Positions 18,155 to 27,278 of a stretch of 62,388 bases of DNA are shown in pieces. The notes under the pieces are model-generated. The model was given only the letters and a program-made list of their open reading frames with translations. It ran no database searches and was not told the DNA's origin. This stretch comes from Mycobacterium aquaticum (GTDB lineage: Bacteria; Actinomycetota; Actinomycetes; Mycobacteriales; Mycobacteriaceae). The stretch's first letter is position 1. Each line of letters starts with the position of its first letter. The stretch covers positions 1 through 62,388 of the forward strand of contig NZ_MVHF01000050.1 of NCBI RefSeq assembly GCF_002086485.1. The letters run 5' to 3'. The position numbers and the translations under genes were made by a program.

Positions 18155-19399
18155 TCAACGCGCGATCTGGGCGAGCAGATCACTTATTGGTCTGGAAGGA
18201 TCAGCGAGTAACGCAGGGGCGATGTCCGCGCCGGACCGCACAAGGGCTTTGCCTTGCGCAAAGTCCTTCATGGCGTTCACCGCGTCGATTGCCGTAACGC
18301 GACCGTCCCTGAGGTAGACCACCGAGAAACTCTTCGAGGCCGGTGTGCCTCGAACGACGACCTCGTCGTAGCCGGTGTTTAGACCGACGGTCTTGAGCTT
18401 CAGGTCGTATTGGTCGGACCAGAATGTCGGCACAGGCGGATCGCCTTGAGGTTGGCCGGCAATGTGACGTGCAACGATGACGCCCTGATCGGCTGCATTC
18501 TGCAACGACTCCAACCGCACGGTCGCACCCCCGGCGTATCGGTTGGGTGCCGCGACACTGTCGCCGATTGCGAAGATGCCCGGCAAGCTGGTACGGCAAA
18601 GGGCGTCGACGAGGAGGCCGTTGCCCGCCGCGGCGCCTGCGGCTATCAGCGGCGCCGTCGTCGGCATCGCTCCGATCCCGATCACCACCACATCGCATGG
18701 CAATTCTTCTCCCGTGGCGAGGTGAACGGCGTTGACATGACCATTCCTGGCTTCCAGGTCCGCGACTTGGCGGCCCACCTGGATCTCGACTCCGTGCTCC
18801 CGGTGTTGGGCCTCGTAGAACTGCGAGATCGGCTCAGCCGATACTCGGGCTAGCACGCGATCGGCGGCTTCGAGGACGGTCACCGGCTTCCCGAGCTTGC
18901 GCAGGACCGCGGCAACCTCCAAGCCCACATACCCACCGCCGACGATGACGGCGCGCGAGCCGTTGAGAACGTCGGTCCGTAAGCGCTGGGTGTCGGAGAC
19001 GTCTCGCACGACGTGGACACCCGACAGCTTCCGGTCGCGGGCGGGATCCAACCACCGGGGCGAGCTGCCGGCCGCCCAGATCAGCTGCCCGTAGCCGATG
19101 CTCTCACCGGTGTCGGTGATGGCGACCTTGGCGGCAGGTTGAACGGCGTCGACTCTCGTACCCTGTATCAGCGTGATCCGATTCTCAGCCCAAAACGATT
19201 CGGGGCGTATGAGTATCCGATCGAGTCCTACCTCGCCGGCGAGGAAGGACTTCGACAGCGGGGGTCGTTGATACGGAAGTGTCGACTCGGCGTTGACGAT
19301 CCCGACCGAGCCGTCAAACCCGTACTGCCGCAACGCCATCGCCGCAGCGGTACCACCATGGCCGCCGCCGACAATGAGGACGTCGAACTGCTCACTCAT
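18155..19399 (-). CDS. FAD-dependent ferredoxin reductase (414 aa)
   Basis: NAD(P)H:ferredoxin oxidoreductase of the putidaredoxin-reductase/BphA4 class. An N-terminal FAD fold (VLIVGGGHGGTAAAM), a second GxGxxG nucleotide fold for NADH (AVIVGGGYVGLEVAAVL, about 153-169) and the C-terminal FAD-contact sequence GIFAIGDSVAAPN are all visible. The gene lies 62 bases after the Rieske oxygenase and 56 before its ferredoxin. It is the only such reductase seen in the window, so it may also feed the ferredoxin of the P450 operon. Confidence 0.92.
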   Translation of the reverse strand: MSEQFDVLIVGGGHGGTAAAMALRQYGFDGSVGIVNAESTLPYQRPPLSKSFLAGEVGLDRILIRPESFWAENRITLIQGTRVDAVQPAAKVAITDTGESIGYGQLIWAAGSSPRWLDPARDRKLSGVHVVRDVSDTQRLRTDVLNGSRAVIVGGGYVGLEVAAVLRKLGKPVTVLEAADRVLARVSAEPISQFYEAQHREHGVEIQVGRQVADLEARNGHVNAVHLATGEELPCDVVVIGIGAMPTTAPLIAAGAAAGNGLLVDALCRTSLPGIFAIGDSVAAPNRYAGGATVRLESLQNAADQGVIVARHIAGQPQGDPPVPTFWSDQYDLKLKTVGLNTGYDEVVVRGTPASKSFSVVYLRDGRVTAIDAVNAMKDFAQGKALVRSGADIAPALLADPSRPISDLLAQIAR

Positions 19400-19461
19400 T
19401 TAATCGCTGATCCTTGTCTACCCGGTCCTGTCCCGTGTTCATGCCTGCCGAACCGTGAGCT

Positions 19462-20535
19462 TTATTGACTGTCCGAGCCTGCAGCGACAGGCTGGTTTGC
19501 CGTCGCCGAGGCTGACTGTTCCTTGGTGATGAGCTTGTTGAGAACTCGCCTCATCAGGACCGTCGCGCGATCGGTCTGCAGAACCACTGGATGCAGGCTC
19601 ATCAGGTCCACATTGCCGATGACCTGTTGCTGGGCTTCGATCATCGGCACGTCTTGCGTCGTGAAGACACGCTCGAGCAGCTCGCTGATCTTCGCGTTCG
19701 TCTCTGCGGAGTCCACTTGGTAGTCACGCGTGTTGTGATAGAAGTAGTGCGTCGTGGTCTCGGTCTCCGGCGTGAAGAAGTGCGCCGACATGGCCGAGGC
19801 ACCTGCGTCGGGGTTCTCGGGCACTCGGCATCCGAACGGATGGATGACTGCTGAGGGCGCATGCCAGTACACATGGCTGTAGAAGTCCACTTTCGTCACC
19901 TCAGGCGGTAAGGCCTCCACCCACTGTCCCGGCGGAGCAATACCAGGCTGCTCACGCTCGCAGGCCACCACGTCACCGACAAGCCGGGCTTGCGGCACGA
20001 AGTTATCTCGCTGTTCCGCATTGGTGAGAACACCTGCGTGCAAGTACAGCGCATGCGACAGGTCCATGAGGTTGTCGACGGTTAGCAGGTAGTTGGCGTT
20101 GACGTGGATGTATCCCTGGATATGGGCGCGTTTATCATCGGCCAGGAACGCGAACTCATCGGGGATGCGTTTCTCGTCAGCGGGCTCGTCGCCCATCCAG
20201 ATCCAGATCGCGCCGAATCGCTCAGCGAGCTGATAGGTCGGAACTGAGGCCTTTGGCGGATTGGACCCGCTGTCGTGCGGATTCCGGCTGCACAGGCCAT
20301 TGGTTCCGAACTCAAGGCCGTGGTATCCGCACTGCACGGCGTTTCCGACATGCCTTCCAAGGTGTAGCGGCGCAAACCGATGCGGGCATCGGTTTCCGAT
20401 CGCCGCTGCCCTGCCGCTCCCATCCCGAAACATCAGCACATCCTCGTTGAGGATGGTGCGGGCCAGCAGCGTGTCAGGGCCGATCTCGTCCTGCCATGCT
20501 GCGACGTACCAGGTATTGCGGAGTGCTCGCATCAT
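19462..20535 (-). CDS. Rieske non-haem iron oxygenase, VanA-like (357 aa)
   Basis: Alpha-subunit-only Rieske oxygenase. The [2Fe-2S] ligands are Cys50-x-His52 (CPHR) and Cys69-x2-His72 (CGYH). The mononuclear iron site is DLSHALYLH with His161 and His166, and bridging Asp158. The N terminus (RNTWYVAAW) and single-subunit make-up match vanillate O-demethylase oxygenase and related demethylases or mono-oxygenases. Electrons should come from the reductase and ferredoxin in the same operon. If it removes a methyl ether, formaldehyde results, which fits the mscR gene at 52.7 kb. Ring hydroxylation is the alternative. Confidence 0.9.
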   Translation of the reverse strand: MMRALRNTWYVAAWQDEIGPDTLLARTILNEDVLMFRDGSGRAAAIGNRCPHRFAPLHLGRHVGNAVQCGYHGLEFGTNGLCSRNPHDSGSNPPKASVPTYQLAERFGAIWIWMGDEPADEKRIPDEFAFLADDKRAHIQGYIHVNANYLLTVDNLMDLSHALYLHAGVLTNAEQRDNFVPQARLVGDVVACEREQPGIAPPGQWVEALPPEVTKVDFYSHVYWHAPSAVIHPFGCRVPENPDAGASAMSAHFFTPETETTTHYFYHNTRDYQVDSAETNAKISELLERVFTTQDVPMIEAQQQVIGNVDLMSLHPVVLQTDRATVLMRRVLNKLITKEQSASATANQPVAAGSDSQ

Positions 20536-20608
20536 AACCTTCTCTCGCGGGGGGTGATCGCTGAGCGATTCGTTGACCTTGGGGGTGTGTGTTGGGTGTC
20601 GGGGTTGG

Positions 20609-22288
20609 TCATTGGCTTACGCCACGAACGGTGTTGAGCAGGGCTGTGGCATTGGCGGGGGCGCTGTCTGCGCGCCAGGCGACGTGACCGTCGGGGCGGA
20701 CCAACACCAACCGACGCTCGTACAACTCTGCGATCTCGGGCTGGTCTATGTCGATGATCTGCAGCGGCATAGCGGCCTGCGCGGCGGCCCGCTCGAGTTC
20801 TTCGTCGGTGCCATCGGACTCGGCAAAGCGCAGGACAACGAATCCATGGCCAAATAGATCGAGTGTGGAGCGGCCATCGGCCAGCCAGGCGTGCGGAGCG
20901 CGATGTCCGGGCCTGGCGGTCTGCACGTAGTTCGAATATTCATCCGGCGGCATCGGTGTGCCGTCGGGGACAATGACGGGTGAGCCCTCGTAGCGGAAGC
21001 CGAGCTCCAGCCCCAGCGAGTACCACTCATTGTTGAGCGCCTCGACTAGACGCTTGCCAATGCGCCGCCGGGCTTCCTCGCCTACCGGACCCGGGTCGAG
21101 TACATCGGCACACTCACTACTGTCGACCTGCGCCTGATAGTTGGCCGTGGAGCTTGCCGAGTTGCGCACGGCGACAGGGCGACGCTCGAGGTCGTAGGCC
21201 GCCAGCAAGTTTTCGCCACCCCAACCTTCCAGCTGGGCGGTCAGTATCCAGCCCAGGTCCGAGACGTCGCCGATGCCGGTGTTGAGGCCGTGACCACCGG
21301 TCGGCGACGTGGTGTGGGCAGCGTCCCCAGCCAGCAGCACCCGTCCTACCCGGTAAGTAGCAGCTGAGCACTGGCTGCGTCGCCACGGCGCCACACGCAG
21401 GACTTCGAACGGAATGTTGTGCCCCAACGCACGATGGAGCTGTGCGGTCATGTCGAAGGTCTCCGGGTTTAGGCGCTCCTGTGACCCGACCACGGTCAAT
21501 CGCCAGATCTGGTCTCCGTCGATGGAGGTGAACGTGCCCCAGGTGCCGTCTGGCCCGAGCAGGATGTACCGCTCGCCACCACGGAGCTCCGGTTCGATCG
21601 CCAGGTCGGGAACACGGATCATCGCGCTGAGGGAGAAGTCGAGCATCTTGCCCTCGAAGGGGATTCCGAGCTGCCGGCGTACGGTGCTGCCGGCTCCGTC
21701 GCAACCGACCACGTACTTGGCGCGGATCGTGGAGCGTTCACCGGTGCCCACATCGCTAACCTCAACAGTGACACCGTCGGCGTCCTGGATGAGCTCTTCG
21801 ACGTTGACGCCGTACCGGATCTCGGTAAGGCCCCGGCTCGCTACCGCCCTGGCCAGCAACGGATCGAACTTATACTGCGGGCACCGCAGGCGCTTCTCCG
21901 GCGACGAGTCTGGAATCGTCCGCTCCAGCCCCGACGGGATCGCTGAACGCCCAATGTGGTGTCCGACAAGGGAAGTCGCGTACACCGAGTCCCCCGGGAA
22001 CTCGTCCGGGAAGCCTTCGGCGATAACCCGGTCGACGATCCCCCAGCGCCGACACATCTCGATCGTCCGCTCGTGAAGGCCTGTCGCTTTGGGCAGCAAA
22101 ACGACACCGGCATCGGTGCCTCGCTCCACCAGCACGCTGCGCTGACCCTGCCAGGCCAGCTCCAACGCCAGCGCCAGACCCACCGGTCCGGCACCGACGA
22201 TCAGGACCGGTACGACGTCGGCCGTACTGTGCTCGTCAGAAGAGCCATCGCCGCCCGCTTGGGTCGTATTCGGAACACTGCCGCTCAT
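20609..22288 (-). CDS. FAD-dependent aromatic/ketone monooxygenase, copy 1 (559 aa)
   Basis: Class A flavoprotein monooxygenase of the phenol 2-monooxygenase/TfdB type. Motifs in order: FAD-binding VLIVGAGPVGLALALEL near residue 32, the DG motif VVGCDGAGSTV near 195, and GDAAHTTSPTGGHGLNTGIG near 315 (GD motif). A C-terminal thioredoxin-like domain ends with RLVLVRPDGHVAWRA, usual for this class. The ATG at 22288 follows GAGGTGGAG; a GTG four codons upstream is possible. It heads the operon with the Rieske system, implying hydroxylation of an aromatic or cyclic substrate with NAD(P)H and O2. A second copy sits at 30226. Confidence 0.9.
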   Translation of the reverse strand: MSGSVPNTTQAGGDGSSDEHSTADVVPVLIVGAGPVGLALALELAWQGQRSVLVERGTDAGVVLLPKATGLHERTIEMCRRWGIVDRVIAEGFPDEFPGDSVYATSLVGHHIGRSAIPSGLERTIPDSSPEKRLRCPQYKFDPLLARAVASRGLTEIRYGVNVEELIQDADGVTVEVSDVGTGERSTIRAKYVVGCDGAGSTVRRQLGIPFEGKMLDFSLSAMIRVPDLAIEPELRGGERYILLGPDGTWGTFTSIDGDQIWRLTVVGSQERLNPETFDMTAQLHRALGHNIPFEVLRVAPWRRSQCSAATYRVGRVLLAGDAAHTTSPTGGHGLNTGIGDVSDLGWILTAQLEGWGGENLLAAYDLERRPVAVRNSASSTANYQAQVDSSECADVLDPGPVGEEARRRIGKRLVEALNNEWYSLGLELGFRYEGSPVIVPDGTPMPPDEYSNYVQTARPGHRAPHAWLADGRSTLDLFGHGFVVLRFAESDGTDEELERAAAQAAMPLQIIDIDQPEIAELYERRLVLVRPDGHVAWRADSAPANATALLNTVRGVSQ

Positions 22289-22424
22289 CGGCCGCTCCAC
22301 CTCTTCGTCGTTGTCGGACTTGTCGTCTGCGCCCCGGCCTTTTAGAGACCTGGCTATGCCATGGACGCACCGCAGCGACTACGGGTATCGCCGCCGGACT
22401 TGCCTCAGATTGTCGAATGCATCT

Positions 22425-22443
22425 ATGCTCACTATTTGAACAT
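22425..22443. promoter_or_regulatory. Motif A operator upstream of monooxygenase copy 1
   Basis: ATGCTCA and TGAACAT flank CTATT, an inverted repeat with one mismatch and the same 5-base spacer as the P450-operon palindrome. It lies 137 bases before the monooxygenase start and is repeated exactly in the second copy. Confidence 0.6.
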
Positions 22444-22876
22444 TTGATTACATATTGTCTCTGACATGAGGATAGTACGCGCTGCGCGGCCCCTGTCAAG
22501 TCGTTGCGCACCCGAATCGTTTGCGGGCACACAGGCGATCGCCGACCCACTGCTCGACCCCTTGAGCACCGTCAACGGTGACCGTCCTGCGTCAGACACC
22601 CACCTCGCTACACCATCGGCGGACGTCGGCCCATAAAAAGCCCAGCCGGCGATGAACACCAATTTCGACGTCCCTTGTTCGCGAACGTTGGCGTCGGCAA
22701 GAACCATGGGTGATTGATTGCTCGTGAATGCCGACACCGGCCCGCAGGAGCGGTCTGACGCTTGAACAACAGGGAACAATCGACATTGGCCGGCCACTCA
22801 GCTGGCTGCGGCCTCTAGAACGCTAGTGAACCCGCGACGACATACGACGCCTGTGGGTGAACCAAGCCCGCTTCGG

Positions 22877-23734
22877 TCAGCCGATTCCATCGTGCGCGGC
22901 GGCCATGTCTGTGCCGGTCTCGGCAGTGCCGAAGATAGGCCAGCAGATTTCGGTGCGATCGAAGCCGCTGAAGCGGCCGCAGTCGGCGCCCAGATAGTGC
23001 TCGCGGATCGGACCCTGGCCGCTCATGAGGTTGTTGCTGACGTAACTACCTAGGTGGCCGTAGCTTCGGTCGATGCCGGTGTGTGTCGAGCCAACATGGG
23101 TGAGCACAGCGAATTCAGCAGCGGGCAGCACGACGGCTCGCACGGGAGCGGGGGGCGGTACGGGTTCGGTCGTACCGATATAAAGTGTTGCCTCACCACG
23201 GGATTCGGAGAACAGCTCTCGCGCATACAGCCCGCTCGCCGGGCCGTGCGGCTGAGCGCCCGACCGGCGCAGCGCATCCGTAAGCTGGTGGGCGGTGGTG
23301 GCAAACCAAGACCCGATGCTAGCAATATCGATCGTCGAGGTGATCGCCCACGCGAGAGTCCTTGGTTCCTGGCGCGTGTGCACCTCCGGATGACGTTCTG
23401 ACGGCGAGAGCAATTCGATCAGCTCGCGTACAGCATCCTGGGTGCGTTCCAGCTGTTCCTGCATTTGCGCTAGGTGCGCGGCGATGAGCGCGTTGCGCGC
23501 ACCTATGTCGGGGGCACTCAACAATGCCTTTATATCGGGAATCGACATCTGCAGTGATCGGAACCTTCGAATGATGTGTGCGTGGTCAACCTGCGCGGTG
23601 TCGTAGAAACGGTAGCCAGAGTGCGTGTCGATGTGGGCTGGCACGAGTAGACCAAGATCATGGTAGTGGCGCAACGCCTTTTTGCTGAGCCTGGTCATCA
23701 CCGAGAAGTCCCCGATCGGCACCTCTGAACCCAC
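22877..23734 (-). CDS. MerR-family regulator with GyrI-like effector domain (285 aa)
   Basis: The N-terminal winged helix (PIGDFSVMTRLSKKALRHYHDLGLLVP, then SGYRFYDTAQVDHAHIIRRF) is a clear MerR DNA-binding domain. A helical dimerisation region (about 80-110) follows. The C-terminal about 150 residues contain LYARELFSESRGEATLYIG and AEFAVLTHVGSTHTGIDRSY, as in BmrR/GyrI-type small-molecule sensors. The GTG at 23734 has GGGAG at a good distance. It may sense a hydrophobic substrate or intermediate. Its target is unclear; the SDR gene at 24091 is divergent from it. Confidence 0.85.
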   Translation of the reverse strand: MGSEVPIGDFSVMTRLSKKALRHYHDLGLLVPAHIDTHSGYRFYDTAQVDHAHIIRRFRSLQMSIPDIKALLSAPDIGARNALIAAHLAQMQEQLERTQDAVRELIELLSPSERHPEVHTRQEPRTLAWAITSTIDIASIGSWFATTAHQLTDALRRSGAQPHGPASGLYARELFSESRGEATLYIGTTEPVPPPAPVRAVVLPAAEFAVLTHVGSTHTGIDRSYGHLGSYVSNNLMSGQGPIREHYLGADCGRFSGFDRTEICWPIFGTAETGTDMAAAHDGIG

Positions 23735-24090
23735 AGCCGCTCCCTCGTCTTCGGATCTCGTGATGCGGTACTGGCATCGACCCCATCATGACCGCCGCGA
23801 CGCGCGCACAGTCAAGCAAGTCCGACGAGTCGGTTTCGCTGCCGTCGTTGGCTGCACTGGGGGCCAGCTGCCACCTCGGCGATCCGGCTGCTGGTGTGCC
23901 AGATGGCGCCGTTAGTTGGCCGCGAGACAGTGGGCACATTTGTCCACGGGTCTTGACCTTCCCCCTAGGGCAAGGCCGACGCTACGCGCTATGACCAATA
24001 CTTTGATAACGACGGCCCGGTGGCCGCGGTGCTGCGTCACCGCCGCGGCCACGATGCCAGCAGGGATCGACCAGTCCACAACGAATCACC
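23735..24090. other. Divergent intergenic region, MerR gene and SDR gene
   Basis: About 355 bases without a convincing gene. A MerR-type promoter with a long spacer would be expected here, but I could not identify a clear dyad. Confidence 0.3.
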
Positions 24091-24864
24091 GTGATGGATA
24101 GTACGGCTTCCCTGATCGGCAAGCGTGCTCTTGTCACCGGTGGCAGCAAGGGAATCGGAGCAGCGATAGTCGGCCGGTTGACGTCGGCGGGAGCCCGCGT
24201 CGCAACCACCGCCCGTACTCCGGCATCAACAGCTGCGGAATTGTTCATTCGCGCCGATATCAGTACCGAGAATGGTGTCGCCGAGACCGTCGCGGCGGTT
24301 CAGGAGCGGTTTGGCGGTGTTGACATCATCGTGCATAACGCCGGCGGGTACGACTTTCCGCATGATGCCAGTCATCACACGGACGTTCAATGGCTGCAGG
24401 TTCTCGACCTGAATTTGCTTGCGCCAGTGCGGATTGACCGTGCGTTGATTCCCGGTCTTGTCGAGCAGCGGTCCGGAGCGATCGTGCACATCACATCGAT
24501 CGCCAGCGTCGTACCCACGACAGGCCCACTACCGTATGCCGCTGCGAAGAACGCTCTGCGCGCGTACAGCAAGGGGCTGTCGTCCCAGCTGGGGGCCGCC
24601 GGTATTCGGGTCAACTCGGTATTGCCCGGCTTCATCCGTACCGATGGCGCTCAGCGGCTGCTCGACACGATGGCCGCGAGTTCCGGCGACACCGTCGACG
24701 AGGCCGAGGGCAAACTAATACAGCAACTCGGCGGCATTGATCTCAATCGAGCGGGCCGCCCAGAGGAGGTCGCCGCGCTGGTGGAATTCCTCGTCTCGGA
24801 GCGTGCGAGCTATCTCACCGGCGCGGAGTTCCGGATCGATGGGGGCACTATTCGCACCCTATGA
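24091..24864 (+). CDS. SDR-family oxidoreductase (257 aa)
   Basis: Classical short-chain dehydrogenase. It has the cofactor motif TGGSKGIG near residue 17, NAGG near 82, and the catalytic Ser (ITSIAS) and Tyr-x3-Lys (PYAAAKNAL). The C terminus LTGAEFRIDGGTIRTL is typical. The start is either the ATG at 24091 or the next one at 24094. A SnoaL-like protein gene follows 56 bases downstream, so the pair may act in sequence on a hydroxy or keto intermediate. The substrate cannot be inferred. Confidence 0.88.
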   Translation: MMDSTASLIGKRALVTGGSKGIGAAIVGRLTSAGARVATTARTPASTAAELFIRADISTENGVAETVAAVQERFGGVDIIVHNAGGYDFPHDASHHTDVQWLQVLDLNLLAPVRIDRALIPGLVEQRSGAIVHITSIASVVPTTGPLPYAAAKNALRAYSKGLSSQLGAAGIRVNSVLPGFIRTDGAQRLLDTMAASSGDTVDEAEGKLIQQLGGIDLNRAGRPEEVAALVEFLVSERASYLTGAEFRIDGGTIRTL

Positions 24865-24920
24865 CCGGCCGACCGTTGCACATCGCTCCTCAAATCAAAT
24901 CCCTACGAACGAAAGAGAAT

Positions 24921-25361
24921 ATGATGCCTTCACGCGACATGACCCCATACGCTGCGATGCAACCCTACTTTGATGTTGTTGCGGCCGGATTGGCGGGTTT
25001 GGTCGACGGTAGCGACTTCTTCGAGATGCACGCCGAGGATGCGGTAATCGAATACATCATCACGGTGCCGGACTACCCGCGGCAGATCATTGGCCGCGAA
25101 GCCCTAGCCGAGCTGTACTCCGACTACGGAAAATCTATCGTGCAGTCCGGTAGCAGCGACGTTCATCGCTACTACGATCCGGCCGCGTCCGTCGTGGTTC
25201 TCGAATACACGATGCACGGCACGGTCGTGAGCACCGGGGCGCCCTATATCAACCGGTTCGTCTCTGTCATTGCGATAAAGGAACGCAAGATCGTGCACTG
25301 GAGGGACTACCTCGATCCGCTGGCAGTTTTCGCGGCATTTGGCAGCGGCGACGCCAACTGA
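24921..25361 (+). CDS. SnoaL/NTF2-like protein (146 aa)
   Basis: Single cone-shaped NTF2-like domain, the fold of ketosteroid isomerase, limonene-epoxide hydrolase and SnoaL cyclases. The ATG at 24921 follows GAAAGAG and begins MMPSRDMTPYAAMQPYFD. Conserved-looking acidic residues lie in FFEMHAEDAVIEYIIT and a His-Trp in KIVHWRDYLDP. It follows the SDR gene closely. Related proteins in catabolic islands isomerise or hydrolyse cyclic intermediates, but no exact activity can be claimed. A broken paralogue lies at 17220-17660. Confidence 0.8.
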   Translation: MMPSRDMTPYAAMQPYFDVVAAGLAGLVDGSDFFEMHAEDAVIEYIITVPDYPRQIIGREALAELYSDYGKSIVQSGSSDVHRYYDPAASVVVLEYTMHGTVVSTGAPYINRFVSVIAIKERKIVHWRDYLDPLAVFAAFGSGDAN

Positions 25362-25439
25362 CAGCATCACGCACGAAAGAGAGTTCGTCAACAGAGCTCG
25401 AAGTCCTGTCGAATACGGCCATCGTCGCACTGGCCCGGC

Positions 25440-25855
25440 GATCTCAGGGCGGGGTGTCGTCAACCTTGAGGTGCGGACACGCTGCTGCCGCCATCTTTCC
25501 GGCGGCGCCCCGCTGTCACGCCGGAATGCCGCACTGAACGAACATTGGGGGGCGTAATCGAGCTCCGTTGCGATGCGGATCAGGCTCTTGTCGTTGGTGC
25601 GCAACATGTCTCGGGCCAAACAACATCCGCTGATCGGTGACGTACCGCACTGTCAGTTGCCGAGCACGGCGGAACGTTCAGGGGGATACCACGCGGACAT
25701 GCCGTTGGGCTCGGCGAACTCGTGGATCGTCCATGGGTGCGCTGCGCCGTGAATGGCCACCACAGGGAGCTGCTTGGCCGCGCCGCAGTTCGGCGCGCAG
25801 CGCGAGCACCAAGAGGACGTCCAGGAGCTTGTCGAGGACCGTCTGCGGCACGACC
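25440..25855 (-). pseudogene. Decayed AraC-family regulator
   Basis: Fragments in different frames line up with an AraC protein of the type at 41808-42728. First comes QTVLDKLLDVLLVLALRAEL, then AHPWTIHEFAEPNG, and finally the second helix-turn-helix DKSLIRIATELDYAPQCSFS followed by AAFRRDSGAPPERWR. Frameshifts separate the pieces and the N-terminal sensor domain is missing. It abuts an IS30 remnant at about 25860, which may have truncated it. Confidence 0.65.
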
Positions 25856-25859
25856 CAGC

Positions 25860-26007
25860 CGGCACTCGGCCGAACACCTTGCGCGCCGTTGAGAGCGAGA
25901 TCGACAATCGTCCCCGCCGCGTCGGCGGAGACCGCACTCCGGCCGAGCTCGTCGACGCCCCGCGAGCCTCACCAGACCATCAAACGTTGCGACGATGACT
26001 AGAACCC
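25860..26007 (+). mobile_element. 3' remnant of an IS30-family element
   Basis: The reading LRAVESEIDNRPRRVGGDRT, PAELVDAPRASPDHQTLRR and stop matches the C terminus of the transposase at 1693-2949. It is followed by the same terminal sequence GTTGCGACGATGACTAGAAC (25986-26005). Only about 150 bases remain. The 26008-26224 stretch after it shows nothing recognisable. Confidence 0.75.
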
Positions 26008-26224
26008 AGCTTGCTGCGCCCTGGGCAAATCTTGCTGCTGCCGCCAGCAGCTGCGAATTGCGCGTGGCCCCGGCACAACCCGCGGGTCTTCGGCTGGGCT
26101 CTCGAGTCGTCAAGATGGCTGGGGTCGATCTCCATATCTATAAGTGGCTCCGAGCGTCGTGCTCGACGAGTGGACTTCACTCATCAAGCAGCGCTGCGCG
26201 AAATCGATTCGTGCTACCACTTTT

Positions 26225-27109
26225 TCAGATCGCGTCGAGGGCTTTTAGTGTGCGGCGTGCCCACTCCTCGAAGCCTGTCCCGCGGCGGCCCAGCAGCCAT
26301 TCGAGCGTGTTCGGATTACCAACGAATTCGTGCTGCGAGTACCAGCGCGCAATCGAGCGGAAAACGTCCGATTGGTGCTTGGATTCTGGGGTCGGTGTCT
26401 CATCCGCTCCGAAGAACGCCAGCATGTCGTCGGGAGACCAGTAGACCAACGAAATCTCGCGGCCCAGCAGGCGCGAGAGGATACGGGCGGTCTGGTCGGC
26501 AGTCAGCCGGTCGGGTCCGCACAGATCGTAATTGGCGTAATAGTGGCGCTCACCCTCGGATAACACTGTGGCGGCTGCTTCGGCAATGTCTTCCACATCG
26601 ATCAGATTCTCGCGCCAGCCTGGCGGAGTTTGCCGCCACTCCGGCAACTTGCCGGTCTTGAGCACCGGATAAATATGCACCTCGGTCATCATGAAGTTGG
26701 TCGGCTTCAGTACCGTCCAGTTGAGGCCGGATTCGGCCAACTTCTCCTCGATGTCACCCTTGTAGCGATGCTGGATGATGTCGACATTCGTGTACAGCGC
26801 GGAGCTCAGGACGACGTGCCGTGTGCCGCACCGTCGTGCGGCCTCGATCATCGCGAGGCCGCTGTCTCTTTCGCGTAGAATGCCCCCTGGACCGATGTGG
26901 TACACGGCATCGCACCCGTCGAGAGCTTGACAATACGTCTCGACATCCGCGAGGTCGCCAGCGACGACCTCCTCCGCGCCGAGCGCCTCCAGTTCCGCTT
27001 CCCTGCCGGGCGATTTGCGCGCCGCCCGTACGCGGTGGCCGGCGGCGGACAGCTTTGGGATGAGTAGTTTGCCCTGATGACCCGCCGCTGCGGTAACAAG
27101 AATCTTCAT
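26225..27109 (-). CDS. NmrA-like atypical SDR, NAD(P)-binding protein (294 aa)
   Basis: Starts MKILVTAAAGHQGKLLIPKL, an atypical Rossmann glycine motif as in NmrA/HSCARG and NAD(P)H-quinone-reductase-like proteins. Further family signs are CDAVYHIGPG, HVVLSSALY and LNWTVLKPTNFM. There is no classical catalytic Tyr-x3-Lys at the usual place, so it may be a redox sensor or a reductase of an unusual substrate. It is followed downstream by IS30 and AraC debris. Confidence 0.8.
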   Translation of the reverse strand: MKILVTAAAGHQGKLLIPKLSAAGHRVRAARKSPGREAELEALGAEEVVAGDLADVETYCQALDGCDAVYHIGPGGILRERDSGLAMIEAARRCGTRHVVLSSALYTNVDIIQHRYKGDIEEKLAESGLNWTVLKPTNFMMTEVHIYPVLKTGKLPEWRQTPPGWRENLIDVEDIAEAAATVLSEGERHYYANYDLCGPDRLTADQTARILSRLLGREISLVYWSPDDMLAFFGADETPTPESKHQSDVFRSIARWYSQHEFVGNPNTLEWLLGRRGTGFEEWARRTLKALDAI

Positions 27110-27278
27110 TCGCTTCTGCCTTCTGCTGAGTTGATGGATGTGGTGGCCGATCGCTTGGGTATTGAGCCGCAGTGAGACTCGCGGTACTCCACGTGCTAGC
27201 GCGAGGTCTTGTTGGGACGGTCAGGTGGCGAACGTGAGTGGCACATGTACGCCGCCAACTTCTGGCTTGATTGAATTC

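Larger units (their letters stand above)
20579..22650. repeat. Long direct repeat, copy 1 (2,072 bp)
   Basis: This stretch is repeated at 30196-32267 with a constant offset of 9,617. The only difference I see is at 21969 (a here, t in copy 2). It contains the FAD monooxygenase gene, about 30 bases downstream and the whole upstream promoter and operator. The ends are sharp and carry no IS-like termini. Confidence 0.95.

Noticed and set aside
21414..22076. 220-aa plus-strand frame, also present in the second repeat copy
   Set aside because: It is antisense to the FAD monooxygenase. Its presence in both copies follows only from the duplication.
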